Source: Psococerastis gibbosa
Taxonomy: Eukaryota > Arthropoda > Insecta > Psocodea > Psocidae
Length of the DNA stretch: 64,000 nucleotides
Direction of reading: 5' to 3'
NCBI GenBank assembly: GCA_963971405.1
Contig: OZ020487.1
Coordinates: 26,335,371 to 26,399,370 of the forward strand
Shown here: positions 52,535-63,400 of the stretch, piece after piece
How positions within the stretch are numbered: position 1 is the stretch's first letter
Layout: each line of letters opens with the position of its first letter
The notes under the pieces: model-generated
What the model was told of the DNA's origin: nothing
The model's database searches: none
What the model saw: only the letters and a program-made list of their open reading frames with translations
Translations under genes and position numbers: made by a program

Positions 52535-53799
52535 TGACATTTCGAACACTTTGTTTATTCGAAAAATTGCTTAAAAACACACAGTTATTCGTTTTTTATA
52601 AGTGTTCCGAATGCCATCATATTGTGGTTGGGTAGTACGCGTACTACAAGTCTAAGGTCTACTGTGAACGAATATAGCCTACTAAAAACTCACACCGCCT
52701 TTGATAAGGGTTTGCAACGTTGCCATAGCAACTAAGTTATGCACTTAAGGACTGTTGGCTGTCAGTTTACCAATTTACTTTCGAAAGAAATTCCATGGGT
52801 TCATTGAATTTTTGCGAGGAATAAAGTTTCTCCAAGATCAGTGGTCAGAATTAGTACATTCCAGACAACGTAGAAATTTAAATTAATATTTTATTATCGA
52901 TAATATAGCCAAAGTAGATTACAGTACGCTAGCGTAAGGAAATCATTGCGATTATACACGTTACACGCTACTCTGAGAGTCTAAGAGATCATCTCAGGAC
53001 CCCCAAATAAGGATATAAAATGTATTTTTATTTATTTATATTTATTTTTATAAATGTATTATTATCTATACCATCATGGACTGTATGTTAGGCGTATATA
53101 ACTCTTGCGGCTATGTACGAGTCATTGTAGCTTATCAAGGCAATGTCATGCTGATAAACGGGGAGTATAAACAAACATAGACAAAACCTCTTAAGAGACA
53201 ATTGAAGGAGGAAACTCTTACAAGTGTGAAAATCAAATAACTCATGAAAATCAATCGTGGAGTTCTCAAAAATATCAGGGTCAATAGTTTCTGAGCATTT
53301 TGATATATTGTGATAATCTATGTTTGTAGGCATATTCTCTCTAACTCTGATTAGTCACAATTATAGAAATTAACTGCTGTACAAAAAACGATTGGTGTGA
53401 TAGTCCCGAGGAAGGAGTTGAAGAACTATGGCCAAATGGTGGTTTTGAAGTCATGTCATGTCATGAATCGCAATGTAGAGGAGTATTTCAGCTAATGTAA
53501 TGGACATTTTTGACGGCCCTACGTTCGATATTTACTGTAAAAATTGCGTAGATGGGGTACTCTGAATTGCCCAAGCTTAGTCTTCTTAACGATCGTAAAT
53601 GCGTGACGTCAGTTCCAAACTAAACTGTCGAAGGATTTTTTTAGTAACTGATGTATACAACATCTGAGTACATATTTTAAAAAAAATGTTCCTTCCTTTA
53701 ACAAAAACTCATAAAATAGGAAAGCAAAACTTCACAGCAAGTGAAGCAGTAGTAACATCACAATTTAAGACGATTTTTGAATTTGCAATATATATAATA
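52535..53799. other. Intergenic, unassigned
   Basis: No element recognised. A minus-strand frame at 53088-53333 has no motif. Confidence 0.45.
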
Positions 53800-53928
53800 T
53801 ATATTCCACGGGGTATGGGCGAAACATTTTATATTTTTCTCAACGTTATGATGATACTCATTACCCTTTCTCTATCAGTCTATTGGTCTGCAAACATTGT
53901 TAATGCTTTAGTTCAGCAGAAGTCCTAA
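53800..53928 (+). pseudogene. Possible ionotropic-receptor (IR) membrane-segment fragment
   Basis: The end of a frame reads IPRGMGETFYIFLNVMMILI followed by LSVYWSANIVNALVQQKS and a stop. It resembles the last pore-proximal membrane helix of insect ionotropic receptors (a run like YSANIVALLQ). No ligand-binding region or other exons were seen nearby, so this would be an isolated fragment. The resemblance is short and could be chance. Confidence 0.3.
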
Positions 53929-54589
53929 AGCTCTTATGCAGTTTTCGACTGGGCTGATTGGGACTGATGTCGAGGTAAATATTGTTCAAGTGGTTTCAAG
54001 GCTAAATTATCTAACGCTATCATTACACCATAATTTAGTGTAGCTTGCGCTCGGCTTCACTACGGGTAAGCAATTTTGGCGCTAACCTTTTGCAGCTGAG
54101 GATTTAAGTGTAAAAGTATTTTCTTTATAATCTTTATATACCTACCTACTTCTAAATAGATTAGAAAGAGATTCATGCACGTTGTACTTTTTTCTTTCTT
54201 AAAAATATGCTCCATCTAGTAAAATATACTAATAAAGGTCGCAATACATTACATTTTTAAGTAATGTGAAATTCCACATTTAATTAACTTTAAACAAGGC
54301 AATTAATTATAATTTAGGCATAATTATATACTCATCCATACAAGTTGAAAATTACCAGCACGTAGTCTATTAATCAAACATATTTAAAAATAATAAAACA
54401 TACAAAATGTCTAAGTATGTAATGACATTAAAGACACTGAATAATTGGAAAACGATTTGCCAGATTTGGTAAATAATGAAGGCACGACTGAAAACCAAGG
54501 TCAGCAAATGGAGGTTGAAGGACGATTCTACGATGCAATGCTCTTGAGACAATACAGTCCTTGATGGATAGAGGTCACTGGCGGACAGC
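53929..54589. other. Flank upstream of the LINE
   Basis: AT-rich; no feature recognised. The exact 5' end of the LINE is not certain and may fall in 54540-54600. Confidence 0.4.
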
Positions 54590-54913
54590 GTTCAAAATAA
54601 TACGTACATAATCGTATATAGCGCCACTGTGGGAGGGCAGTCTGATGCGCCGACACCAGTGCCTTTTGATCGTTTATGTCGATGTGTCGAGGCACTGAGA
54701 TAAGACTGTGAGACACTGAGACTCTGACGACACTGAGACTACAAAAAAATTTTATTATCGTTATTAGGCCGTTCAGGGCACCCGTAAATTGAAAGACGCA
54801 GATGCGAGGCCGAATGCCGAATTGCAACCCCGTAAATATGCAATCAAATTTAGACTTGGAAAACACATAACGTGGTAAATTTGATGATGATGATGACGTG
54901 ATTTGTTTGCAAA

Positions 54914-55867
54914 ATGAATTGCTCAAGGTGCAAGGAACTGGTTAGGGAGGAGGACTGTCCAACCTGCGTGGCGTGTAAGGGAATATATCACTTTGATTGC
55001 TCCATCCAGGAGACAGCTTGGAAAAAGTACCGTAAACAGAGAAAAGCAGAATGGAAGTGCGCACGGTGCCGCGAAGCTTCTGGAACAACCGTTGGGGACT
55101 CTGAGAATGACGATAAAGATAGAAGAGAGAATAACGAAGAAGATTTGGAAAACGTGACTGCGGGCAAAGTGTACCAGTTATTTCAACTAATAAGAAAAGA
55201 CATGCAAAGAAACCATGACGAGACCAGTAAAAAACTAATGGATCTGGAAAAAAGCTACTCCTTCCTCTCAGATAAATATGATGAACTTCATAAGAAACTA
55301 AGCGAGATTACGAACTTGGAATCGAAGATAACAAAACTAGAAGCTGAGAAAGAGAGACACAACAACCAGATATTTCAAATGCATAGCAGGCTTCTCCATC
55401 TCGAGCAGTATAGTAGAAAACAAAATATAGAAATCAGGGAAGTGAAACATACCGCAGGAGAAAATGTAGAAAATATCGTACTTAAAGTAGCGCAACAACT
55501 AAATGTACCCCTAACCAGCAATGGCATCGAAGCAGCCCATCGACTCAAGGCGGCCCCGGGGAAAATACCCCCTATCATCGCCCGACTGACGAGCAGAAAG
55601 ACAAGGGACCAGCTACTAAGCGCAAAAAATCAAACAATTACAAACAAGGAAATCACCGGTGCCAACCATGGAGGGAAAATATACGTCGGAGAGAACCTCT
55701 GCCCATTTTACCGCAACCTACTATGGGAAACGAAACAAAAAGCTAAGGACATGTCTTTTTTGTCATGTCATGTCAATGTCATGTCATGTCATGTCATGTC
55801 AAAAATGTCATGTTTGTGTGGTGGAAGGACGCAGTATTGGTCAGAAAATCAGAAAATTGCAATGTAA
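54914..55867 (+). CDS. LINE ORF1, zinc-finger/coiled-coil RNA-binding protein, frameshifted near its end
   Basis: Binds element RNA in retrotransposon particles, by analogy with other LINE ORF1 proteins. Residues 1-60 hold a PHD-like set of Cys/His (CSRCKELVREEDCPTCVAC, YHFDCS, WKCARC). Residues about 95-170 are a coiled coil (LEKSYSFLSDKYDELHKKL). Then comes an RNA-recognition-like region (EAAHRLKAAPGKIPPIIARL) up to GENLCPFYRNLLWETKQKAK. After this the frame enters a TGTCA repeat and ends in an unrelated tail. The expected C-terminus (FVWWKDAVLVRKSENCNV) continues in another frame, 55810-55908. Confidence 0.8.
   Translation: MNCSRCKELVREEDCPTCVACKGIYHFDCSIQETAWKKYRKQRKAEWKCARCREASGTTVGDSENDDKDRRENNEEDLENVTAGKVYQLFQLIRKDMQRNHDETSKKLMDLEKSYSFLSDKYDELHKKLSEITNLESKITKLEAEKERHNNQIFQMHSRLLHLEQYSRKQNIEIREVKHTAGENVENIVLKVAQQLNVPLTSNGIEAAHRLKAAPGKIPPIIARLTSRKTRDQLLSAKNQTITNKEITGANHGGKIYVGENLCPFYRNLLWETKQKAKDMSFLSCHVNVMSCHVMSKMSCLCGGRTQYWSENQKIAM
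55760..55812. repeat. (TGTCA)n pentanucleotide repeat inside LINE ORF1
   Basis: About nine TGTCA/TCATG units with one interruption. The unit number puts the two halves of ORF1 in different frames. Confidence 0.9.
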
Positions 55868-55949
55868 TAAAAATTAATTGTCTAGATGATCTGGAAAAAT
55901 TGAAATAAATAAATGAATAAACACCTTTAACCTTGAACTATATCATAAA

Positions 55950-58853
55950 ATGATGCATGATGAGGACGATGAGATATTAAATATAAACCAAATAAACTCA
56001 ATAGTCATTGAAAATTGTCGCCAACTATCCCGAAATATAATAAAAAATGGAAATCTGTACATACTCCATATGAACATACGATCCATTAGTCACAATTTGG
56101 ATGAATTTCTTATTTTTCTGCAGAGCCTACCTGTCGTGATTGATATAATTGTGTTAACTGAAGCTTTTATAAATGAAATTAGCCCTGCCTTCAGCCTAGA
56201 TGGGTATGACTTCTTCGCTAAGGGTGGTTCTCTAACACGCAATGAGGGGGTCGTAATATTTTGTAAATCCACCCACAAAGCCTCAGTAGTTGATATTAAA
56301 ATAACAGAATGCACTTCACTATTACTTGAATTGAAACCCCAAAAGGGGGCGAAGTCCCTGTCAGTTCTGGGCATCTACAGAACACCCTCTATTAAAAATA
56401 CAGAAAATTTTATTAATGATCTTGACATGTGCTTACATATGCGCAAAAATCAATCAGGACTAGGCCCTATTTTAGCAGGAGACATAAACATCGACGTGTT
56501 AGACAAAGAGGGGGATGAATATCAAAATATGCTTAGCGGCCATGGCTACGTCCAGTGTATAAATAACTACACCAGAGTTACCGATGTAAGTCAATCATGC
56601 ATTGACCATATTTATATCCCTGAAAACTATTCCACCACCGACATACAATCCTTTGTTATTCAAACATCAATAACTGACCACTATACTCAACTGTTATCCC
56701 TACCCATGCCTTCCCACTATTCAAAAATTGAAAATAAGTTAGGGTGCAAGTTAAAAATAAATAAAATTGATTATAATGCCTTAAATCGGTCCTTAGAACA
56801 GGAAACATGGGATAGTGTATATTTAAATAACGACGGCAATGCAACATACAACAATTTCTTACATATCTTCAAGAAACAAATACAAAATAATACTAAGCAG
56901 TTCGAAGTTAGGCCCAACAACAAAACAAAAAAGTTGAAACCATGGATAACAACTGAAATCGTTGAAGCAATACGACATCGTGATAAATTGCATAAAAATA
57001 GTAAGAAACGACCCCATGACCTCATATTAAAATCTCATGCTAAATCATTCTCGGCCCAAGTTAAAACGCAAATTAAAATAATAAAGTCCACATATTACCA
57101 AAACAAATTACACGATGCAGGACATAATTTGAGAAAAAAATGGGAAATAGTAAATGAAATAACTGGAGGTACGAAGAAACAAAACATTAAAGAAACTAAC
57201 ATCTCTTCCAAAGCATTTAACGAATACTTTTTAAAAGTAGGCGCGAACCTTGCCCGTGAAATACCCCATGACCCAGCAAGTCTGAACATTCGCCTAGCAG
57301 CAATCCCATCTAATCCATATACACTGTTCCTAACCCCTACAACCCCACAAGAAATAAGTACAATAATATCGAATTTAAAAAATTATTCTGCCCCCGGTCA
57401 TGACAATATTACAAACTATACCCTTAAGTCCGTCAAACCCCATATAGCGGAACCGTTAACTCATGCCATCAATGCATCTTTGTCGACCTGTACGTTTCCC
57501 GATAGCCTAAAGCTAGCAATAGTCACTCCAATATTCAAGGACAATAGCCCAGATGACCCTGCAAACTATAGGCCAATATCAGTACTACCTGCTATCAGTA
57601 AAATCTATGAAAAAGTCCTATATACCAGACTAAGCGATTTTGCCGAAAAACATAAGCTTATTTCTTCCCAGCAATTTGGATTCCAAAAAAACAAGGGAAC
57701 AACGGAAGCAATATGTGACCTAATAAATGAATTAAGTGATATTTCTAACAAGAAACAATACAGTCTTTGCATCCTAAATGACTTAAAAAAAGGTTTTGAC
57801 ACTATTTCCCACAGTATACTACTTAAAAAAATGGAGAAACTAGGGCTCAGAGGGCAAGTCCACACTTTGCTAACCAGTTACCTGACTAATCGAAAACAAA
57901 AAACAAAAACGTTACCTAGTTCTGACAAATGCATTTGTTTTAGCGATGAAGATACCGTTACGTGTGGCATACCCCAAGGCACGGTACTTGGACCATTTTG
58001 CTTCAATTTAATCTTAAATGATTTATTAACCTTAAAACTAAGTAGCAAAATAAATGCATTTGCGGATGATACGATACTAATATGCAGAGGCTCCACAAGA
58101 GCCGAGCTATATGAGTCTGCAAACAATGATCTGAAAATTGTAAAATCATGGATGAATGACAATTTACTTACTCTAAACTTAAAAAAAACGTATTATATAG
58201 AGTTCACTAATTCACAAACCAACATACAAACTGACAACTACCGAATTGAGGGAATCCAAAGAGTAGATAGCGCAAAATATCTTGGTTTGATAATAGACAA
58301 AAAACTAAACTGGCAGGAACAAATTAATACCCTTATATTGAAACTTAGAAAATCTATTTACAAATTCGTCCAAGTTAGGAATATAGTTGATGAACACTTA
58401 CTGAGAGCCATATACTTTGCTTTAATACAGTCACACTTACAATATGGGATTATAGCATGGGGGGCTTCATATAAAAATGAACTTGAACGGCTAATTAAAA
58501 TTCAAAAGAAAATCCTTAAAATTATGTACAAAAAGCCTAAATTATTCCCCACTGAAGAGCTTTTTCATATTGCCAAAGTCCCAACCATCAATAAAATATT
58601 TACCAAACAATCTCTAATACAGTTATACAAAAATAAGCTTTTAGGCCTGCATCCCGAAGTCTCCCACGAACATGGCACAAGATATAAAGAGAGAAAACCC
58701 CTACTGCACGAAAAACCAAGAACAAGTAAAACTAAAAATACAGCGCAATACAAGGCACTCTCTATCTATAATGATCTGCCCAGAAACTTGAAGGATGGTA
58801 AAAGCCTACGAGTATTTATAACCAAAGCTTCCCAGCACTTGAATCTCTTTTAA
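55950..58853 (+). CDS. LINE ORF2, endonuclease-reverse transcriptase, 967 aa
   Basis: Nicks target DNA and copies element RNA at the nick. Endonuclease motifs (residues about 30-255): HMNIRSI, VLTEAFIN, AGDINIDVL, SCIDHIYI, TDHYTQ, all catalytic positions present. RT motifs: ANYRPISVLPAISKIYEK, LNDLKKGFDTISH, CGIPQGTVLGP, and FADDT as the catalytic pair. The C-terminal part has IAWGASYKNELERLIKIQKK and ends SLRVFITKASQHLNLF. No RNase H. It is full-length with no stop, so recent activity is plausible. ATG at 55950 follows the ORF1 region by about 40 bp. Confidence 0.93.
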   Translation: MMHDEDDEILNINQINSIVIENCRQLSRNIIKNGNLYILHMNIRSISHNLDEFLIFLQSLPVVIDIIVLTEAFINEISPAFSLDGYDFFAKGGSLTRNEGVVIFCKSTHKASVVDIKITECTSLLLELKPQKGAKSLSVLGIYRTPSIKNTENFINDLDMCLHMRKNQSGLGPILAGDINIDVLDKEGDEYQNMLSGHGYVQCINNYTRVTDVSQSCIDHIYIPENYSTTDIQSFVIQTSITDHYTQLLSLPMPSHYSKIENKLGCKLKINKIDYNALNRSLEQETWDSVYLNNDGNATYNNFLHIFKKQIQNNTKQFEVRPNNKTKKLKPWITTEIVEAIRHRDKLHKNSKKRPHDLILKSHAKSFSAQVKTQIKIIKSTYYQNKLHDAGHNLRKKWEIVNEITGGTKKQNIKETNISSKAFNEYFLKVGANLAREIPHDPASLNIRLAAIPSNPYTLFLTPTTPQEISTIISNLKNYSAPGHDNITNYTLKSVKPHIAEPLTHAINASLSTCTFPDSLKLAIVTPIFKDNSPDDPANYRPISVLPAISKIYEKVLYTRLSDFAEKHKLISSQQFGFQKNKGTTEAICDLINELSDISNKKQYSLCILNDLKKGFDTISHSILLKKMEKLGLRGQVHTLLTSYLTNRKQKTKTLPSSDKCICFSDEDTVTCGIPQGTVLGPFCFNLILNDLLTLKLSSKINAFADDTILICRGSTRAELYESANNDLKIVKSWMNDNLLTLNLKKTYYIEFTNSQTNIQTDNYRIEGIQRVDSAKYLGLIIDKKLNWQEQINTLILKLRKSIYKFVQVRNIVDEHLLRAIYFALIQSHLQYGIIAWGASYKNELERLIKIQKKILKIMYKKPKLFPTEELFHIAKVPTINKIFTKQSLIQLYKNKLLGLHPEVSHEHGTRYKERKPLLHEKPRTSKTKNTAQYKALSIYNDLPRNLKDGKSLRVFITKASQHLNLF

Positions 58854-59277
58854 GAATATGTAATTTTCAACTCCCCCCCCCCCTCCCCTTCCAATAAGAT
58901 TCCATTCATTCATTTACTTATTTCAATTCTTTTCAATATTAAACTAATCAGCATCAAGGACAATTTTATTGAGTGCACTGTGAACTTTTAGAAAATAAGC
59001 AACTAACCTAACCTAACGTAATCTTTAATTAATTTTAATTTTTTTTTTAACTAACTTTATTTTTAAGCTTGACTAACATCCCTTTAACTAGCCACGCACG
59101 GCCTTGGCCTGTGGCAATACCTATGTATCACTATGTAATGTTTATGGGACTGAATAAATATAATAATAATATAAAAAAAAAAAAAAATGTGAATACTACC
59201 GTACTGACTATTATTTATATTATTGGTTTACTGGCACAGCCAATGGCCATAGCTTATGGAAATCACAGTGCTTCTAA

Positions 59278-59539
59278 GGCGGCAATTCCACCGGCGAATT
59301 TACTTCATTCGTGATTAGAGATTTTTTGTTTGTTTTGTTTTAAGGAGACTATTATGTAGAAGATCCTTAACGTATCTATTATAAATTAAGTTATAATATG
59401 GTAGAGACTTATTAATGATGTCTGCTACTATATTACAACTTAATTTCTAATAGATAAGTTAAGTACCTACATAATAGTCTCCTTAAAAAAAAAAAATTCT
59501 AATCACAAATTAAGTAAATTCGCCAGTGGAATTGCCGCC
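59278..59539. mobile_element. Palindromic Harbinger-like MITE (GGCGGCAATTCC type)
   Basis: GGCGGCAATTCCACCGGCG to CGCCAGTGGAATTGCCGCC, TAA on both sides (59275-59277, 59540-59542). The arms include GGAGACTATTATGTAG and its complement. It lies between the LINE tail and the P450 gene. Confidence 0.85.
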
Positions 59540-59542
59540 TAA

Positions 59543-60115
59543 TCGGTACTTGACTTCCTGCAACCTGCAGTCCGACCAATCTGAAAACATTGTGCATCCA
59601 TAATACTCCCATGTTTGTTCGCGTACACGGCTCCTTTGCACTGTAATAAGCATTGGGGTTCCCCTAAACCTTGGTTCTTAATTTCTCAATTTATATGGGA
59701 GCCGTGGCTCCCAGATAAGCTAAACACTATTTTATGGAACCATTTCTGAACTGTTTTACTACAGTACTAGGTTTTAATGGATTTTGTCATCTTAGAGTGC
59801 GGCAGCACATGACGAAAAATTGCCAGTAGCCGGGCAAATTCCCCCATCTCGTACGGCCTGTGTCCCTAGCCTAGTTCAACTTTTATATGTTTTTGGAAAC
59901 TACCCTCGTAATAACAACTTTCTATCATCAATTATATATATATATATATATTACTACATAAGTAACTATAATAATTAATACTGTACATACAAGAATTTTT
60001 CAGTCCAATTTCGGATAAAATTGGCATCATTTGCGCTCATATCTACTGTATGTATAGGAAGTGCGATACCTGACGAGATTACTTTATGATATATCTTACA
60101 AATTTCAGGTGAGCC
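59543..60115. other. Upstream of the P450 coding start
   Basis: Ends with the acceptor-like TTTCAG at 60104-60109 followed by GTGAGCC and the ATG, so a 5' UTR exon upstream is likely. A (TA)n tract lies at 59936-59951. Confidence 0.45.
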
Positions 60116-60473
60116 ATGGGACTGTCAATTATTTTAATCGCCATAACAACATTTCTGGCCATTGTATTGGCCGGAATTTACATTTTCTTCAGACGAATAT
60201 TCACATATTGGAGCAAACGTAATATCCCTCATGCGACGCCGAAGATCCCCTTTGGCGACTTTGGAGACTACGGAACCAAGACAAGTTTCAGTGAACTGTA
60301 TTTGGAGCGATATAGGCAGTTTAAAGATGAGAAGATGTTCGGCATGTTCACCTTCTACAAACCTGCCCTCGTTGTTAATGACCCAGAACTAATCAAGAGG
60401 GTGTTGATTCAAGATTTTATGTTCTTTCATGACCATACTTCGTACTTCAATGAAAAAGATGACCCACTGTCTG
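60116..60473 (+). CDS. P450 exon 1 (anchor, proline hinge)
   Basis: ATG at 60116, ends phase 1 after DDPLSG. Contains the membrane anchor and the FGMFTFYKPALVVNDPEL-type strand (read MFGMFTFYKPALVVNDPEL). Confidence 0.92.
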
Positions 60474-63400
60474 GTAGGCTATAGAATTATGGACATATCT
60501 TTCTTCTCTCTTCATTTATGTAGGTTTTATAGTCTTACCTTCACAAATATTAATATCATTAATTAATGAGTGACATAATCATTAAAAATGTATACTACAT
60601 AATATACATACCTATGAATTGTTATCTGCAACGGCAAATAATCCTAGTCTATGCCTATTCGAGCAGGGTGATCACCTGAAGCATCCACAACTTGCATCGG
60701 TTGTTGTGAGAAATTTTGAAACTCGGTAAAAATTGCATAGCCAAGTTGAGGTCGGACTATATTTTGGTATCTATAGACATTTTTTGGGAGTCATATGCTG
60801 TATATATCAGAATTATCAAATCTAAACGTGTCAATCATCAAAATGTAGCTCTTTTCAAGACCTTCCTTTTGCTTGTTATTTGGAACTGAAAATAATTACA
60901 TTAAAAAAAAATTATAAAACCATAAAGCGATCGAATTTTGAGGGAGTACCTACTGTATGTAGGCTATGTAATTTGTCCGGCTGAATATCGCACATTGAAA
61001 TCCACGCACATAATTTTTAAATTACATTAAAGGCTTAACGAGAGACAAATAAGTTACTTCTGTTTCAGCTCATCTTTTTGCGATTAAAGGAGCCCATTGG
61101 AAAAATCTTCGAGCAAAATTAAGTCCTACTTTCACATCCGGCAAAATGAAAGCCATGTTTTCCATTGTAACTGAGGTTGGAGATCTTATGCAGAAAGTTC
61201 TTGAAGACGGATTAGAAATTAACAATGATATCATAGAGGCTAAGGACATTATTGCACGGTTCTCAACGGATGTCATAGCCTCGTGTGCGTTTGGAATTGA
61301 GACGAAATCTCTCGAAAACCCAGACTCTATTTTTCGAGTCATGGGAAAGAAGATTTTTGAGCCAAAATGGTCTGTGCTCATAAAGAATACAATAGGGTTT
61401 GCAATGCCAGACTTGGCTGAATTTCTAAAGGTATAACTACATAAATTTCATAACTTTTAGATATGAGTCACTTTTTCATAATTTAGGGCCTATGTTTTGT
61501 TGATGTCTTGATGTTTCGGTCTACTTTATACAATGTTAGGCTAGCACTGTTTTATAGTATTCTGTTCTAAGCTGGGAGCTGGGCTCGATTAATGCCTGTT
61601 GAATGATTAAAAATCCCGTTCGGCGTAGGTGTAGGGAGATTTCATAAAAGCACCAACAGCAACAATTCAGAACAGTTAAATGTTCTGAAATCAGATATAT
61701 AATAGGTACGGTACCTTAATTGCGTAAAATTTTCTTGATTTTTTTTTGAAGGTTTAAATGTCCAGAAGCCATCTTTCTCATAAGCATGAAGGAACCAACC
61801 CCCTGTGGTTTAGTGACAATTTACATCTTTACTCGTGCTAATCTGACTAAAACATTTTAAAAAATTTATTTCAGTTAGTTGTAACTGAAAAATGTGTCAG
61901 CGATTTCTTTTTGGGAGTTTTTAAGGAAACTGTTGACCACCGAAAAGAAAAAAATATCAAGAGAAAAGATTTTATGGATCTTATGATTGAATTAATGGAC
62001 AAAGGTTATATAGAAGACGTCGATGCAAAGGAGAAAGGAATAAGAACGGATGGTATGGCAATTATTTACTGATCATAAATTTAGGATATCGTGTTTTTGG
62101 TATGACCCATATTTGTCATTGATGTAGGCTAGGTAAATTTCGTCATAGTAGAACTTCACTCGTGGAGCTCGATTTGACGATTATTTTTTACATGAAATTT
62201 ACATTACTAGTTATAATAAATTTAGTCTATCAAAGTGTTTAATCTTCAATAAACTAATAACTCCAACTAATTATTGCTTACCATTGTCTGGATTTCAAAG
62301 AGATCTGCCTTATAAGATTTTTCAAGAAATATACGGCAAAGGGGAGAGGAGATGCTATGACGGCTATGACGCTGTATACTAACAGCAAGTGTTTCTAGCT
62401 GGGTTGGAAAAAAAACTGAATTGTGAAGAGGCGGAAGTAGATAGCTTGGGATAATCTTGAACTCCACAATTTGAATCAGAATATCAGAACATTATGTAAA
62501 ACATAAGTACAATCTTCATCTTTTGAGTTAGACGGCAATTCCACCGGCGAATTGACTTAATTTGTAATTTGAAATTTTTTTGTTTGTTTTGTTTTAATGA
62601 GACTATTATGTAGATACTTAACTTATCTAGTATAAATTAAGTTATAGTAATATGGTAGCAGACATCATTAATAAGCCTCTACCATATTATAACTTAATTT
62701 ATAATATATAAGTTGAGTATTTACCTAATAGTCTCCTTAAAACAAAACAAACAAAAAATCTCAAATCACAAATGAAGTAAATATGCCGGGGGAATTGCCG
62801 CCTAAGGCGCCCATTCCATATACGTCAATCGTCAATGAAAAATTGAAAAAGGACGTCAAAATGACGTAAATTGACGTGGAGGCAGAATTTTTAGTATGTC
62901 TTTAGTGTCAGCTAAAACGTCATTTTTCAATTTTTCATTGACGATTGACGTATGTGGAATGGGCGCCTAAGCGTCACTCAATCGTTCCGATCATGGAAAA
63001 TGGATTTAATATAAATAAGATGACTACATTTAAGACGACATCATCAGCGAATAGAAAGCCTTAGCCCTCTCCACCAAAGTGATTTTTAAAACCCCATATT
63101 CTCAGACATTGTGTCTTCGAGAAAATGATGTTTACAAAACAAAGTCTGACCAAAGAAAATGAATAGCACAAGCTTCAAATGATGTTCTGGAACAGAGTGA
63201 ATTGTTAACATCCACAACTCAGCCTGTTCTTCAGTAGTTAAAAGACTGAGCGTGAAGAAAGGGTGACACCTGTTACAACCCCTATTAAATACCCACAACT
63301 TAAAAGAATTTTTCTTGCAGGAGAAAAGTTTACATTTAATCAGGCTGCTGCCCAAGCGTTTATTTTCTATGTCGGAGGTTTCGAGACCTCATCCAGCACC

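Larger units (their letters stand above)
54590..59186 (+). mobile_element. Near-complete two-ORF LINE (CR1/jockey-like)
   Basis: Order: putative 5' UTR, ORF1 with PHD-like zinc finger (54914-55908), ORF2 with endonuclease and RT (55950-58853), a 3' UTR with a C-run at about 58874-58884, and a poly-A at 59173-59186. ORF2 is uninterrupted. ORF1 is shifted by a pentanucleotide repeat. No target duplication was found by eye, so the 5' boundary is approximate. Absence of an RNase H domain and the zinc-finger ORF1 favour a CR1-group clade. Confidence 0.85.

Noticed and set aside
56090-58753. Several minus-strand ORFs opposite LINE ORF2
   Set aside because: Shadows of the coding strand without motifs.
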